In this document: positions 34,086 to 34,930 of the stretch, one piece after another
Layout: each line of letters starts with the position of its first letter
Position numbering within the stretch: position 1 is the first letter of the stretch
Assembly (NCBI GenBank): GCA_963575745.1
Contig: CAUYUJ010015010.1
Coordinates: 22,501 to 57,430, forward strand
Origin: Prorocentrum cordatum
Lineage: Eukaryota > Sar > Dinophyceae > Prorocentrales > Prorocentraceae
Length of the DNA stretch: 34,930 nt
Direction: 5' to 3'
Position numbers and translations under genes: made by a program
The notes under the pieces: model-generated
What the model saw: the letters and a program-made list of their open reading frames with translations, nothing else
Told to the model about the DNA's origin: nothing
Database searches by the model: none

Positions 34086-34618
34086 TCGTCCTCCCGTTTC
34101 TCGATCCTCCTCCTCCTCCCCACCTTCCTTCGCCTCCTCCTCCTCCGCCATCCTCATCGTCCTGCTCCCTCCTCAGTCCTACTGCCTCCGCCTCCTCCTC
34201 CGCCTCCGACTTCCGCATGGCCGAGGTTCCTCATCCTCCTCATGCCGCGTGCACCATCATCCTCTTCCTCCACCTCCTCCTCCTCCTCCTTCCTCCTCCT
34301 CTCCTCCTAGCCTCCTCCTCCTCCTCCTCCTCCATCATCCTCCTCCTTCCTCCTCCGCCTCCTCCTCCTCATCCCTCCTCCCGTGTCCTCCTCCTCCTCC
34401 CTCCTCCTCCTCCTCCCCTCCTCCCTCCTACTCCCTCCTCCTCGCCCTCCTCTTCACCCACCTCCTCCTCCTCCTCCTCCTCCTGCCTCCTCCTCCTCCT
34501 CCTCTCATCATCATCATCCTCCTTCGCCTCCTCCTCATGCATCCTCAAACTCAGCGGCCTCCAGTTCCTCCTCCTCTCCTCCTCCTCCTCCTCCGCCTCC
34601 TCCACCTTCCCTCCGCCA
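34086..34618. repeat. Long CCT/CCG compound tract
   Basis: More than 500 bp of imperfect CCT triplets with CGC, CAT and CTCATCATC interruptions. Serine, proline and leucine-rich frames are artefacts. Confidence 0.92.
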
Positions 34619-34683
34619 CACTAATCATCATCATCATCATCATCATCAGCAATCATCATCAACATCATCATCAACATCATACA

Positions 34684-34717
<34 letters not shown>

Positions 34718-34930
34718 CATCATCATCGTCATCATCATCATCATCAAACATCAACAACAAACATCAATCAGCATCATCATCATTATCATCATCATCAGCA
34801 ACAGCACATCACATCTCATCGCAACACACATACACATCAGCAACAGCAGCTTCATCATCATCATCATCATCAGCATAAAATCATCATCATCATCAATCAG
34901 CATCAATCATCATCATCATCATTATCATCA
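34619..34930. repeat. (CAT)n triplet tract to the window end
   Basis: ATCATCATC with CAACATC and CAGCAA variants. It continues past the window edge. Confidence 0.93.

Noticed and set aside
33069-34310. 413-codon Ser/Ile/Pro-rich frame
   Set aside because: It is pure CCT, CT and CATCAG repeat translation.
1-34930. Dinoflagellate spliced-leader or 5S RNA gene
   Set aside because: I looked for a spliced-leader-like exon and for rRNA-like segments by eye and saw none. A covariance-model search would be needed to exclude diverged copies.

Overview
This is a eukaryotic, very gene-poor and repeat-dominated window. I see no bacterial operon structure, no rRNA or tRNA genes and no CRISPR array. The best guess for the organism is a dinoflagellate. 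Two relic non-LTR retrotransposon (LINE) 3' ends carry an RNase H domain followed by a C-terminal CxxCGxY...L...C zinc-binding tail. There is also a single PPR-like motif fragment of the 'AI.AC...W..AL.LL' style and one long intronless gene with no recognisable fold. The intergenic DNA is GC-rich and full of minisatellites and triplet repeats. The taxonomic call is inference from style, not proof.

Layout. 1-3.5 kb: a (CCT/GGA) tract carries a 5'-truncated, dead LINE inserted on the minus strand, with a 17-bp target-site duplication and an A-rich tail. 3.5-7.7 kb: degenerate ACTC-type repeats, a G-quadruplex-prone tract, a tandem duplication, and two small inverted-repeat elements (families B and C). 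8.7-13.8 kb: a cluster of dispersed repeats, a third family-B copy, three foldback elements, a 173-bp palindromic-core element (family A), AT/CA/CT microsatellites, two minisatellites and a 100-N assembly gap inside a CCT tract. 14.1-16.9 kb: a minisatellite of about 65-105 bp units, a CGCCGT-rich tandem repeat and a 1-kb degenerate CNTTG pentamer array. About 17.0-17.2 kb: a PPR-like fragment. 17.4-28.1 kb: AT-richer triplet-repeat land (CAA, GTT, GCT, ACT, CAT), interrupted by the only intact-looking gene (minus strand, 25607-27100, 497 codons). 28.7-31.5 kb: two more tandem arrays with small elements nested in them (families C, A and D). 32.1-33.06 kb: a second dead LINE 3' end on the plus strand. 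33.15-34.93 kb: CCT, CT and CATCAG triplet repeats to the end.

Functionally there is no multi-gene pathway here. The biology is a community of small non-autonomous elements: at least four families with terminal inverted repeats, two or three of them present in more than one copy within 35 kb. Alongside them are LINE relics that abut CCT/GGA microsatellites, and satellites whose units are interrupted by element insertions. None of the small elements encodes a transposase in this window, so any mobility must have come from elsewhere. Most long reading frames in the window are artefacts of triplet or pentamer repeats, which lack stop codons in several frames.
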